A stretch of DNA of 64,000 bases from Bacteroidota bacterium (GTDB lineage Bacteria; Bacteroidota; Bacteroidia; Bacteroidales; JACABE01), in assembly GCA_013377005.1 (NCBI GenBank), contig JACABE010000011.1, positions 35,549 to 99,548 on the forward strand, in the 5' to 3' direction. Shown piece after piece: positions 9,016 to 17,788 of this stretch (the first letter of the stretch is position 1; the number at the start of each line of letters is the position of its first letter). Below the pieces are notes generated by a model that was given only the letters and a program-made list of their open reading frames with translations, did not search any database and was not told the origin of the DNA. Made by a program: the position numbers and the translations under genes.

Positions 9016-9669
9016 ATGAATAAATCGTTAATCATCGGAGCTACAGGACTTATTGGATCTAATCTTTTGGCATTACTTGAAAAAGATGACTTTTATGACA
9101 CGATAGAAGTCTGGGTAAGAAAACCTTTTGAAACTTCTTCAATTAAAACAAAAATAAAGATTATTGATTTTGAAAATATTGATACAAATATTGATGCAAA
9201 ACACATCTTTTGTTGTATAGGAACTACAATTAAAAAAGCTAGAACATGGGATGCTTTTCGTAAAATAGATTATAACGTACCTGTAAATATAGCGAAACTA
9301 TGTCAGGAAACTAATATTGAAAAATTAATTGTCGTTTCCTCATTAGGAGCAAATAGATATTCTAATAATAAATATTTAAAAATTAAAGGTGAAATGGAAA
9401 ATACAATTTGTAAAATTAAAATTCCATCTATTACCTTCTTACGTCCATCTATACTTTTGGGAAATCGTCAGGAATTTAGATTAGGAGAATTAATCAGTAA
9501 ATATATTATTATTTACTTTGGATTTCTATTATTTGGAAAACTAAAAAAATATAGAGCTATCCATGCAATAACTGTTGCAACCGCTATGCTATACATTGCA
9601 AAAGAAAATGAAATAGGTAAAAGAGTCATTGAATCAGATGAAATAAAACAAATTGTAAAAAAATACTAA
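9016..9669 (+). CDS. NAD(P)-binding Rossmann protein, HTATIP2/TIP30-like
   Basis: The 217-aa protein has an atypical short-chain dehydrogenase/NAD(P)H-binding fold. The nucleotide loop IIGATGLIGSNLL is at residues 6-18, CCIGTT about 70, and VVSSLGANRYSNNKYLKIKGEME about 112-134, giving the Tyr-x3-Lys (Y-L-K-I-K region) expected of the extended SDR family. LRPSILLG follows. This matches bacterial HTATIP2-like oxidoreductases, often annotated as nucleoside-diphosphate-sugar epimerases; the substrate is unknown. It is a single gene with long AT-rich gaps on both sides. Confidence 0.82.
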   Translation: MNKSLIIGATGLIGSNLLALLEKDDFYDTIEVWVRKPFETSSIKTKIKIIDFENIDTNIDAKHIFCCIGTTIKKARTWDAFRKIDYNVPVNIAKLCQETNIEKLIVVSSLGANRYSNNKYLKIKGEMENTICKIKIPSITFLRPSILLGNRQEFRLGELISKYIIIYFGFLLFGKLKKYRAIHAITVATAMLYIAKENEIGKRVIESDEIKQIVKKY

Positions 9670-9707
9670 TAAATCTTAGTTTCATGTAGTTATAATTTTT
9701 ATCTTTT

Positions 9708-9848
9708 TTATCCATTCAGCCACTCTTTAAATTTACTTACTTTGTCAATGCTCACAAAAACCTCTTCCTTGCGAGGTGGTAATAAGTCAATCTTTAAATG
9801 ACTTTTTGGAAAAATATGAACATTAGCTATCGATTTTAATTTTACCAT
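9708..9848 (-). pseudogene. 46-codon ORF resembling the C-terminal tip of a LytTR regulator (possible remnant)
   Basis: ATG at 9848 to TAA at 9708 on the minus strand encodes 46 residues, including HLKIDLLPP, EEVFVSIDKV and the end KFKEWLNG. The pattern of a short basic strand, VFVSxxKVxxFKEWL and stop resembles the last strands and helix of some Bacteroidota LytTR DNA-binding domains. The receiver and the front of the domain are absent; an in-frame stop lies three codons before the ATG. It is either a remnant of a response regulator or a small unrelated gene. Codon usage matches the neighbours. This is memory-based similarity only. Confidence 0.3.
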
Positions 9849-10205
9849 TTTTTTTTATTCATGAAAATATTTCTGAATTCTATATAACATTCGAATTTTT
9901 ATTATTATAGAATCTGTTTTCTATAATAATTCACTAAATGAAATTCTAATATTTACTTAAAATAACAATAATCTCTTCAATTTATGTATTGTCGCATTGT
10001 ATAAGAGAGTGCTTTTTTATAGTTTTATAATATATATTTTTTTTTCAAATATCATTCTGAAATTAAAATTTATTATTAAAATAGATGATTTACAATATAT
10101 TAAATTCATTTTAAATAGTTGATTTTTTTTTAAAATTTTATGTCAATAGCTTTAAATTATTCGTATCTTTACATCATATTTTGATAAATTTAGAACTAAA
10201 TTTTT
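9849..10205. other. AT-rich intergenic region upstream of the polysaccharide locus
   Basis: There is no gene in this stretch, which has long A and T runs. A weak -7-like element TATCTTTA lies at 10164-10171 (consensus TAnnTTTG), about 42 bases before the response-regulator gene, without a clear -33 partner. This is the most likely place for the main promoter of the downstream locus. Confidence 0.4.
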
Positions 10206-10607
10206 ATGGAAAAAAGAAATATTTTGATAATTGATGATGAAAAAAGCATTCGATTTGTGTTGGAAAATACTTTAAAAGATGAATTTAATGTCATGTCATT
10301 TTCAGATGGAATTGAGGGATTATCATACCTTGAAAATGGCAATATTCCTGACCTCATTATAAGTGATCTTTCCATGCCTCAAGTCGATGGTTTCTCGTTT
10401 TTAGAAAAAATCCGAAACAGTGGTTTTTTTGACAATATTCCAGTAATTATTCTTTCGGGAAACGATGAAAGTAAGGACAAAATAAAATGCTTTGAAATGG
10501 GTGCTGATGATTACGTTGCTAAGCCATTTAATCCTAAAGAAATAATTGCTAGGGTAAGACGCAGACTTGATGCACGAGATAAACTACTACAAAGAATCGG
10601 CATTTAA
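10206..10607 (+). CDS. Single-domain response regulator (CheY-like)
   Basis: The 133-aa protein is a stand-alone receiver domain. The acidic pair D10-D11 (LIIDDE), phosphoacceptor D54 (IISDLSMP), S84 and K106 (VAKPF) are all present and correctly spaced, so it should be phosphorylated by a histidine kinase, none of which is encoded nearby. There is no output domain. The gene ends 12 bases before the receiver-sugar-transferase fusion. That arrangement suggests it regulates the polysaccharide machine by protein contact or dimerises with the neighbouring receiver; this is inference. Confidence 0.92.
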   Translation: MEKRNILIIDDEKSIRFVLENTLKDEFNVMSFSDGIEGLSYLENGNIPDLIISDLSMPQVDGFSFLEKIRNSGFFDNIPVIILSGNDESKDKIKCFEMGADDYVAKPFNPKEIIARVRRRLDARDKLLQRIGI

Positions 10608-10619
10608 ATCAATTAATAT

Positions 10620-11822
10620 ATGGAAGAATTAACTTTGTTATACATCGGTGATGATGATAAAATAATAAAAGCGCTCGATACTAACGATTTATTTAAATTG
10701 GTACATTTCAACAATGGCTTACAAGCGTTAAACTGGCTTACAAGTTTTAAATTTAATACTTTTGATCAAACTCAAAAAAATGAGATTATTCATGTTGATT
10801 TAATTGTATGTGAAACCAATCTTCCTGGAATTGATGGATTTGGATTATTTCAGCTTTTCAAAAAACGCTGTATTGATTTCTTAACCCCTTTTATCTTAAT
10901 TACTTCAAACTTCAGGGATACATTGCGAATAGAAGCTTTTAAGATGGGTATTGATGGTTATATGTCTAAACCTATTGATTTTCAGGTATTGTACAATCGC
11001 GCTCTTTATCTAATAAACGAAAAACAAAAATTAAGATTAGTTTTACAAAGTAATCAGAAGAAAGAAGAATTTGTTCAGGAATATAAAACAAAATTCATAA
11101 AAAGAGTATTTGATATTAGTATAGCTTCAGTTGCTTTATTATTTGCTTCTCCTATCTTTCTTATTACTGCTATTGCTTTAAAGTTAGAATCAAAAGGTCC
11201 TGTATTTTATGCTTCAAAAAGAGTTGGGTCGAATTTTAAAATATTTAATTTTTATAAGTTTCGGTCAATGTATCCTGATGCAGATAAAAGATTAAAAGAA
11301 GTAGAACATCTGAATCAATATAAGGATGAAGATGTAGAACTTTTTTGTTCAGAATGTGCAAAACTTTCCGATGGAAAGTTTTGTAGTCCTGTGGTTTATT
11401 TAGATAAAGATCGTATTTGCGAGAGAATGGCAATAAAACGTAAAAAAGCGAAAAAAGCATTTTTAAAAATTCCTAATGATCCTAGAATTACAAAAGTTGG
11501 TAATTTTATTCGAAATACTAGTATAGATGAGCTTCCTCAATTAATAAATGTACTAAAAGGTGATATGTCGATTGTTGGAAATCGGCCTTTACCAGTTAAT
11601 GAAGCAAATGCAATTACAACTTCAATTTGGGCGAGGCGTTTTAAAGCATCTGCAGGGCTTACTGGTTTATGGCAGGTTGAGCTTAGAGGTCAGGGGGGAA
11701 TAATGTCTGAAGAAGAAAGGTTTAAACTTGACAATAAATATGCTGAAAACAACTCTTTTTTTGGTGATATAAAACTAATCCTCAGAACCTTTCCAGCTCT
11801 TTTTCAAAAAGAAAAAGTTTAA
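10620..11822 (+). CDS. Receiver domain fused to undecaprenyl-phosphate sugar phosphotransferase (priming transferase)
   Basis: Residues 1-130 form a receiver-like domain with D11-D12-D13 and K117 (MSKP), but the phosphoacceptor position is Glu65 (LIVCETNLPG), a natural phosphomimic. Residues about 159-400 are a bacterial sugar transferase (PF02397, WcaJ/PglC/WbaP type): membrane segment 163-187, KFRSM 213-217, DPRITKVGNFIR, DELPQL 303-308 and NRPLP 321-325. This class moves a sugar-1-phosphate to undecaprenyl phosphate, the first step of exopolysaccharide or O-antigen assembly. An insert at about 220-280 carries four cysteines (C243, C246, C255, C267) that could bind zinc. It is probably cotranscribed with the response regulator. 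Confidence 0.9.
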   Translation: MEELTLLYIGDDDKIIKALDTNDLFKLVHFNNGLQALNWLTSFKFNTFDQTQKNEIIHVDLIVCETNLPGIDGFGLFQLFKKRCIDFLTPFILITSNFRDTLRIEAFKMGIDGYMSKPIDFQVLYNRALYLINEKQKLRLVLQSNQKKEEFVQEYKTKFIKRVFDISIASVALLFASPIFLITAIALKLESKGPVFYASKRVGSNFKIFNFYKFRSMYPDADKRLKEVEHLNQYKDEDVELFCSECAKLSDGKFCSPVVYLDKDRICERMAIKRKKAKKAFLKIPNDPRITKVGNFIRNTSIDELPQLINVLKGDMSIVGNRPLPVNEANAITTSIWARRFKASAGLTGLWQVELRGQGGIMSEEERFKLDNKYAENNSFFGDIKLILRTFPALFQKEKV

Positions 11823-11844
11823 ATTTTCATCAAATATTTTTTTT

Positions 11845-12585
11845 ATGAATTTTTTTAAAAATATTTTAGGTTTTATACTGATTATTATAGTGTTAAAGGT
11901 GTCTGCTCAATCAGACACTAATCTCTTAAAAAACATTAATGAATATAATCCTTCTGTTCATAGTATTTCATTAATATTACCACCTTTACAAGTATTGTTT
12001 GATTCTGCCATTGAAAAGTCATCTTTGATAAAATTCTGGGAGTCAGGTATTGATGCTCAACAATATAAAATTCAAAGTGCTAGAATAAATTGGATGCGAA
12101 GTGTTAATCTTGAGGGTGATTTTCGGTATGGATCAATCAACAATGTTTTTGTAGGACCAACGTCCACTTTGATAACTACAAGTGATGCTACTCGTTGGGG
12201 AACAGGGATTTCATTAAAATTACCAATCTACGAATTCTTCAATAAAAAAAATGCCGTTGGAGTCGCTGTTAAAGAAAAAGAACAAGCAAGTTTCCAGCGG
12301 GAAGCAGCAATTACTGAGTTAAAAAAAGCTGTTATTTCTCAATATTATGAATTGCTTTTCAGAGAGCAATCTTTGAAAATAAGAAATTCGAATATGCAAA
12401 GTACAGCCCTTCAACTTCAAATGACTGAACTTGATTTTAAGAATGGTAAGATTGCAATTTCAGAACTAGTGAGGTTGAGTCAACAACATGCTGCTAACCA
12501 ATTTGAATTTGAAAAAGAAAAACGTGAGTTTTTAGCAGCATTACTAATTCTTGAAGAAATTATTGGATTTAAGTTGATTAAATGA
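11845..12585 (+). CDS. Short TolC-family outer membrane protein
   Basis: The 246-aa protein has a signal peptide (cleavage likely after VSAQ, about residue 22). A helical region with TolC-like features follows: IKFWESGIDAQQYKIQSARINWMRS, the beta segment GTGISLKLPIYEFF, then long amphipathic helices (about 145-240) rich in Glu, Lys and Gln. TolC proteins are normally about 430-480 residues with two repeats; this one has a single half. It may be a truncated or single-repeat outer membrane export component for the polysaccharide, since no Wza-like gene is seen in the locus. It ends eight bases before the Wzz-like gene. Confidence 0.65.
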   Translation: MNFFKNILGFILIIIVLKVSAQSDTNLLKNINEYNPSVHSISLILPPLQVLFDSAIEKSSLIKFWESGIDAQQYKIQSARINWMRSVNLEGDFRYGSINNVFVGPTSTLITTSDATRWGTGISLKLPIYEFFNKKNAVGVAVKEKEQASFQREAAITELKKAVISQYYELLFREQSLKIRNSNMQSTALQLQMTELDFKNGKIAISELVRLSQQHAANQFEFEKEKREFLAALLILEEIIGFKLIK

Positions 12586-12592
12586 TATAAAC

Positions 12593-14749
12593 ATGAATAT
12601 TCTTACAATTATTAGGCTCGTAATACGCTATTACAAAATATTAATTATCTTTCCTATCATTACTGCAGCTTTAGCTTATTTAATGTCTGGAAATCAAAAA
12701 ACTACATATCAATCAAAAGTATCAATTTACACTGGTATTGCATCAGGCTATTCAATTGAAAGCGAAGGACAGTCAACTTATAATAATTATAAAACAAACA
12801 ATGCGTTTGATAATCTGATAAATATAATTAAAGCTAGAGAAACCAGTCAAGAAACTGCATTGGAATTATTAGCAATGCATTTGTCGATGGATAAACCAAA
12901 TGAATTGTTTATTTCTAATAAAAATTTTACTGATATTAAAAATAAAATTCCTGACATTGTAAAAAAAATAATTGTATCTAAAAACTTCAATAAAACACTT
13001 GAAAATTTTAAAAAACTATACAATAGTAGCGACACTAATTATATTTATAATCTTGTAAATAGTAAAAACCCTTATTATAGTATAGATGCAATTAACAATG
13101 CTGTTGTAAAGAGAGTAACAACAAGTGATTTAATTGAAATTAGCTATGATTCAGATGATCCTGGGATTTGCAGGCTTACCCTTGAACTATTGTCGAAAGT
13201 ATTGATTAATAATTATCGTGAAATATTTCAGGATCAAACGATGGCTGTTGTAAAATGGTTTGATGAGCAGGTTAAATTGTCTGCCGAACGACTTAAAGAT
13301 GCTGAAGATCAATTATTGGCTTTTAATAGTGATAACAATATTATTAACTATTATGAACAAACAAAATTTATTGCAGAACAAAAAGAGCAACTTGACAAAG
13401 AATATCATACTGAGCGAAAAGAAATGATGGCTTCAGAAGCATCAAAGAAAAAGCTGGAAGAAAAATTAGGCATTAAAGAAAATATCTTTCAAACTAGTAA
13501 TGATATCCTTAAAATGCGCAATCAGCTAACGGATATTATAGATCAAACTGTAATTTTAGAAATTGATAAAGATCAGGCTCAGAATAATGCTGCAAAAATT
13601 ACAGAATTAAAGAATAAAGCAGAATCTTTAAGGATTAAGCTTTCCACAGATATTTCCGCTTTATTTAATATGCAGAACTCAACTGAAGGTATTCCGATTG
13701 ACAGAATGTTGAATGAATGGTTATCAAAACTTATGAATTATGAAGAAAGTCTTGCGAAAATAAAAGCATTTGAACAACGGAAATCTGAGTTTTTTCAAAA
13801 GTATAAAACATTTGCACCCTTAGGAGCTACATTGAAACGTATTGAAAGACAGATAGGTGTATGTGAACAGGAATACCTTGAACGTCTTCATAGTTTAAAT
13901 TTGAGTAAACTAAGGCAACAGAACATAGAACTTTCAAGTAATATAAAAGTAATTGATGAACCTAATTTCCCTAATACAGGAAAATCTACCAGCAGAAAAT
14001 TATTAGCAATTATTGGTTTTATAGTTGGCTTAATTCTTGTACTGACAGTTTTAATTCTTTTGGAAATATTTGATTCAACATTAAAAACTGCAGATAGAAC
14101 AGAAATAATAACTGGTTTTAAAGTAGTTGGTCTTTTCCCAAATTTTAAATATCTTGAAAAAAATCCTCAAAAAGAACTTATTCTTCATCGTTTGATTGAT
14201 ATTACTATTAGAAATACATTTTTAAAACGACTGAAAGATGAATCTAATCTTAAAATTGCTTTTATAAGTACTAGGGCAGAGGAGGGAAAACACACTATTG
14301 CTTCACTTTTTTCTGAAAGATTAGTACAAAGAGAACTTGATTGTGCTCATTTCTGCCCAACTAGTTTGAAACAAATAGACGATAAAATAATTCAATTCAA
14401 TCCTGATATTCCGAATGAATTAAAATCATTGATAAATTCTCATATTAATCAGCATATTGTACTTGAAATTCCATCATTGCTGATGAACGATTATCCCTCG
14501 GAAATAATTTCTGGTTGCGATATTGTATTTTTAGTATGTCGATCAAACAGAGTGTGGAACAAAGCAGATAAAAAAGCAATTGCAAAATTTATAGAAACTA
14601 CCAACAAAACACCTGAATTAATTTTGAATGGTGTTGATATTTATCAACTTGAAAATATACTGGGTGAATTACCTAAAATAAGAAGCAAGTTCAGAAAACT
14701 TGTGAAAAAAGTTCTTACTTTCAATTTTTCCGGTTCCAAAAAGTTTTAA
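12593..14749 (+). CDS. Wzz/GumC-type polysaccharide chain-length and export protein with degenerate tyrosine-kinase domain
   Basis: The 718-aa inner-membrane protein has TM1 at about residues 14-30, a periplasmic coiled-coil domain (about 190-460), and TM2 at about 470-493 preceded by the Pro-rich IDEPNFPNTGK typical of Wzz/GumC. A cytoplasmic P-loop-like domain (about 550-700) follows. This family sets chain length and couples to export. The C-terminal domain resembles BY-kinases but looks inactive: the Walker A position reads EEGKHT (563-568) instead of GxxGEGK(S/T), the Walker A' LxxDxDxR motif is missing, and there is no C-terminal tyrosine cluster. It stands between the TolC-like and flippase genes. 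Confidence 0.85.
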   Translation: MNILTIIRLVIRYYKILIIFPIITAALAYLMSGNQKTTYQSKVSIYTGIASGYSIESEGQSTYNNYKTNNAFDNLINIIKARETSQETALELLAMHLSMDKPNELFISNKNFTDIKNKIPDIVKKIIVSKNFNKTLENFKKLYNSSDTNYIYNLVNSKNPYYSIDAINNAVVKRVTTSDLIEISYDSDDPGICRLTLELLSKVLINNYREIFQDQTMAVVKWFDEQVKLSAERLKDAEDQLLAFNSDNNIINYYEQTKFIAEQKEQLDKEYHTERKEMMASEASKKKLEEKLGIKENIFQTSNDILKMRNQLTDIIDQTVILEIDKDQAQNNAAKITELKNKAESLRIKLSTDISALFNMQNSTEGIPIDRMLNEWLSKLMNYEESLAKIKAFEQRKSEFFQKYKTFAPLGATLKRIERQIGVCEQEYLERLHSLNLSKLRQQNIELSSNIKVIDEPNFPNTGKSTSRKLLAIIGFIVGLILVLTVLILLEIFDSTLKTADRTEIITGFKVVGLFPNFKYLEKNPQKELILHRLIDITIRNTFLKRLKDESNLKIAFISTRAEEGKHTIASLFSERLVQRELDCAHFCPTSLKQIDDKIIQFNPDIPNELKSLINSHINQHIVLEIPSLLMNDYPSEIISGCDIVFLVCRSNRVWNKADKKAIAKFIETTNKTPELILNGVDIYQLENILGELPKIRSKFRKLVKKVLTFNFSGSKKF

Positions 14750-14751
14750 AT

Positions 14752-16071
14752 ATGGAGGTAAAAAAAGTTTTAAAGAGTAATAATATACTTTCATTAGCTG
14801 GTAACTTTTCTGCTGCAATTTTTGGTTTCCTGAGTTTTATGTTGCTCACTAGAATTACTACGACTGATACATTTGGGAAATGGGTTCTTTTTATTACTTC
14901 ATCAACATTTGTCGAAATGTTCCGATTTGGAATTACTCGCGTTGCCTTGATTAAATATTTGAGTGGTGCACCTGAAGAAGAAAGAATTATTTTAATCGGA
15001 AGCAATTGGACTATTGGTATATTTCTTACTATTACAATTTCTCTTTTACTTGTTATTATTCGTTTTCTTTTTAAATCATCTATCGACCAATCTGGTTTCG
15101 TTTATTTTTTTCAATGGTATCCGTTATTAGCTTTTATTAATTTGCCTTTTAACAATGCATTATCTGTTCTTCAGGCAGATATGAAGTTTTTTAAAATATT
15201 ACTTATTCGATTAGTTAATACTGGTGTTTTTGTTATATTTTTATTTTTTGATTTGCTTTATTTTAAATGGGGTGTTGAAAAAATAGTGACAGTTTATCTT
15301 TTAGTTAACTTATTTACATCCTTAATGACCATTTTTTTAGGATGGGATAATATTAAATTGGCAAAATACTATGATATCAATGTTATAAAAAAAATACTGC
15401 ATTATGGCAAATTTTCATTAGGAACATTAATTGGCACTAACTTGCTTAAAAGTGCTGATACATTTATTATTGGAATGAGCCCTGTATTAGGAACTACTGC
15501 TGTTGCTCTTTTTAGTGTTCCCATTAAAATGACTGAAATTCTCGAAGTTCCATTGCGTAGTTTTGTTGCGACTTATTTCCCTCGAATGTCAAAAGCTCAT
15601 AGAAATGGGAATACAAATGAACTCAGGCGCTTATTTTATTCCTATTCAGGAGTAACTTCATTATTATTTATACCTTTTTTATTAGTTTGTTTTTTTATGG
15701 CTAATCAGGTAATTCTTGTTTTAGGAGGTAAAGAATATCTTTCTTCCCTTCCTGTATTTTATGTTTTCTGTATTTACGGATTATTTTTACCTATCGACCG
15801 TTTTACTGGAGTAGCTCTTGATAGTGTGAATAAACCTGATAGAAATTTCTATAAAGTTCTTGCAATGGCTTTGGTTAATATTATAGGTGATGCTATTGCT
15901 GTATTTTACTTTAATAGTATTTTAGGAGTTGCTATTGTTACAATTGTTATGACTATTGTTGGTGTATTTGTTGGGTTATATCAGTTAAAAAAAGAATTTC
16001 CATTTAAAATACGAATGGTTTTTATTTCTGGGTTTCAAACAATTTTGAGTAGGATAAAGAAAGCTATATAG
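14752..16071 (+). CDS. Polysaccharide flippase (Wzx-like, MATE/MVF superfamily)
   Basis: The 439-aa protein has about twelve predicted membrane helices and the polysaccharide-biosynthesis protein layout: an N-terminal helix followed by LLTRITTTDTFGKWVLF, central FSLGTLIGTNLLKSADTFIIG, and FVATYFPRMSKAH in the second half. Wzx proteins flip undecaprenyl-linked repeat units to the periplasm. The start is two bases after the previous stop, so translation is coupled. It is followed by the polymerase gene, a standard Wzx/Wzy pair. Confidence 0.88.
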   Translation: MEVKKVLKSNNILSLAGNFSAAIFGFLSFMLLTRITTTDTFGKWVLFITSSTFVEMFRFGITRVALIKYLSGAPEEERIILIGSNWTIGIFLTITISLLLVIIRFLFKSSIDQSGFVYFFQWYPLLAFINLPFNNALSVLQADMKFFKILLIRLVNTGVFVIFLFFDLLYFKWGVEKIVTVYLLVNLFTSLMTIFLGWDNIKLAKYYDINVIKKILHYGKFSLGTLIGTNLLKSADTFIIGMSPVLGTTAVALFSVPIKMTEILEVPLRSFVATYFPRMSKAHRNGNTNELRRLFYSYSGVTSLLFIPFLLVCFFMANQVILVLGGKEYLSSLPVFYVFCIYGLFLPIDRFTGVALDSVNKPDRNFYKVLAMALVNIIGDAIAVFYFNSILGVAIVTIVMTIVGVFVGLYQLKKEFPFKIRMVFISGFQTILSRIKKAI

Positions 16072-16078
16072 CAAAAGT

Positions 16079-17545
16079 ATGGGGAATTTCGAAAAATTTT
16101 CTGGAGCAAATCAGTTACTAAAAATGCCTTATGTTTTACTAACTGGTATAGCAATGGCATTAATCGGAATTGTTATTGCAAAATATGAGATATTAGCTGC
16201 GGCAATCTTTATTGTTCTTCCTTTTGTAATTTATTATTTTATTAAATTATTCAGAAATCCTTCCATTGGATTAACTACTACTATAATTTTAAATTTTTTT
16301 GTACTTGGAGCATCTAGATATATTGACGCACCTTTTGGTCTTTTAATTGATGGTTTTCTTGTTTTAACAATCATTGCATTATTATTCAAAAGTTATAGTA
16401 TCTATAAACCTGATTATTCTTTATTGAAAAATGATGTAATGTATTTTGCTGTTCTTTGGTATTTATTCCTTGTTTTGGAATTACTTAATCCTGAAGTTGT
16501 CAGTAGATCTGCCTGGTTTTTCTTTATGCGTGGTATGGGATTATATATGCTATTGACTGTATTTTTAGCATTAATGGTATATAATACGCCTAAACATTTA
16601 GAGAAGTTTTTGTTTTTATGGGCCATTCTTTCTTTTCTAGGAATTTTAAAAGGCATAGGTCAGAAAGTTTTTGGTCTTGACCATTGGGAACAACATTGGC
16701 TATCTACAGAAGGATTTGTAACACATTTTGTATTCGGTAAACTAAGAATCTTTTCATTTTACTCTGATGCTGGACAGTTTGGTGCATCTCAAGCACATAC
16801 AGGAGTTGTTTTCTTAATTATTGGTTTGAATACTAAAAAAAGTTTGTTAAAATATTTTTATTTAACTGTTGCATTGTTGGGATTTTATGGAATGTCAATA
16901 GCTGGGACAAGAGGTGCAATGGCTGTTCCTCTTGCTGGATTTTTCTTATATATTATTTTGCAGAAAAATTTTAGATTAATAATTATTGGATTTGTCCTGT
17001 TAATAAGTATTGTTATCTTTTTTAAATTCACAACGATTGGTCAGGGAAATGATCAAATTAGGAGAATGAGAAGTGCATTTGATACTGAAGATAATTCACT
17101 AAATGTTCGGCTTGATAATCAAAAAAAACTATCTAAGTATCTAGCATCAAGGCCTTTTGGTGGAGGTGTTGGAAATGCTGGAGCTAAAGCGCTTCGTTTT
17201 GCTCCAAATTCATTTTTAGCAAATGTCCCTACTGACAGCTGGTTCGTTCATGTTTGGGCTGAAACAGGAATTGTAGGTTTATATTTTCATTTTTTTATCA
17301 TTTTCTTTATTCTTGGAAAAGGAAGTTATATAGTAATGTTTAAAGTAAAAGATAAAGATCTTAAAATAAAATTGATTGCTTTACTTAGTGGTTATGTTGG
17401 GATTATTGCAGCTAGTTATGGAAATGAAGTCATAAGTGGGTTACCTACTGCTTTTCTCGTTTATCCATCAATAGTCTTTGTTTTTCTTTATAAGCATCTT
17501 GAAAAACAAAAAAATGAATCTAAAGTAAACTTACTTCAAACTTAA
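16079..17545 (+). CDS. O-antigen polymerase/ligase-like membrane protein (Wzy/WaaL superfamily)
   Basis: The 488-aa protein has about twelve hydrophobic helices and a large loop at about residues 325-400 containing RLDNQKKLSKYL, RPFGGGVGNAG and a conserved HVWAETGIVGL segment, the signature arrangement of the O-antigen ligase/polymerase family. GTRGAM in the sixth or seventh helix is also typical. Its place right after the flippase argues for the Wzy polymerase of this locus, joining repeat units in the periplasm, and not a core ligase. Confidence 0.85.
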   Translation: MGNFEKFSGANQLLKMPYVLLTGIAMALIGIVIAKYEILAAAIFIVLPFVIYYFIKLFRNPSIGLTTTIILNFFVLGASRYIDAPFGLLIDGFLVLTIIALLFKSYSIYKPDYSLLKNDVMYFAVLWYLFLVLELLNPEVVSRSAWFFFMRGMGLYMLLTVFLALMVYNTPKHLEKFLFLWAILSFLGILKGIGQKVFGLDHWEQHWLSTEGFVTHFVFGKLRIFSFYSDAGQFGASQAHTGVVFLIIGLNTKKSLLKYFYLTVALLGFYGMSIAGTRGAMAVPLAGFFLYIILQKNFRLIIIGFVLLISIVIFFKFTTIGQGNDQIRRMRSAFDTEDNSLNVRLDNQKKLSKYLASRPFGGGVGNAGAKALRFAPNSFLANVPTDSWFVHVWAETGIVGLYFHFFIIFFILGKGSYIVMFKVKDKDLKIKLIALLSGYVGIIAASYGNEVISGLPTAFLVYPSIVFVFLYKHLEKQKNESKVNLLQT

Positions 17546-17683
17546 GCTAAAAATATATTATCTTTGTTAGAGATTAGGTAATAATTTAATATTTGTTCAT
17601 TTACTGATTTTGTAATAATATTTGATTTCTTATCAAAAAACATTTAAAAAGAAATCAATATTTTAAAATAATAATTTATAAAA

Positions 17684-17788
17684 ATGGAAGGTGTTGTAAT
17701 ACATTTAGTAATTGGTGGAGTAGTATTTACAGCTTTCGGATTTATTGTAGCTCTTATTCAGGATAAAAAAGAAAAAGAAAATGAATAA
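17684..17788 (+). CDS. Very small single-span membrane protein, 34 aa
   Basis: ATG at 17684 opens a 34-codon frame: a short hydrophobic helix (VVIHLVIGGVVFTAFGFIVALI) and a charged tail (QDKKEKENE). The stop (17786-17788) overlaps the start of the glycosyltransferase gene at 17781 by eight bases, a translational-coupling arrangement, which supports it being real. It is placed between the polymerase and GT2 genes and may be an accessory subunit of the polysaccharide machine; function unknown. It lies in an otherwise empty 235-base gap. Confidence 0.6.
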   Translation: MEGVVIHLVIGGVVFTAFGFIVALIQDKKEKENE

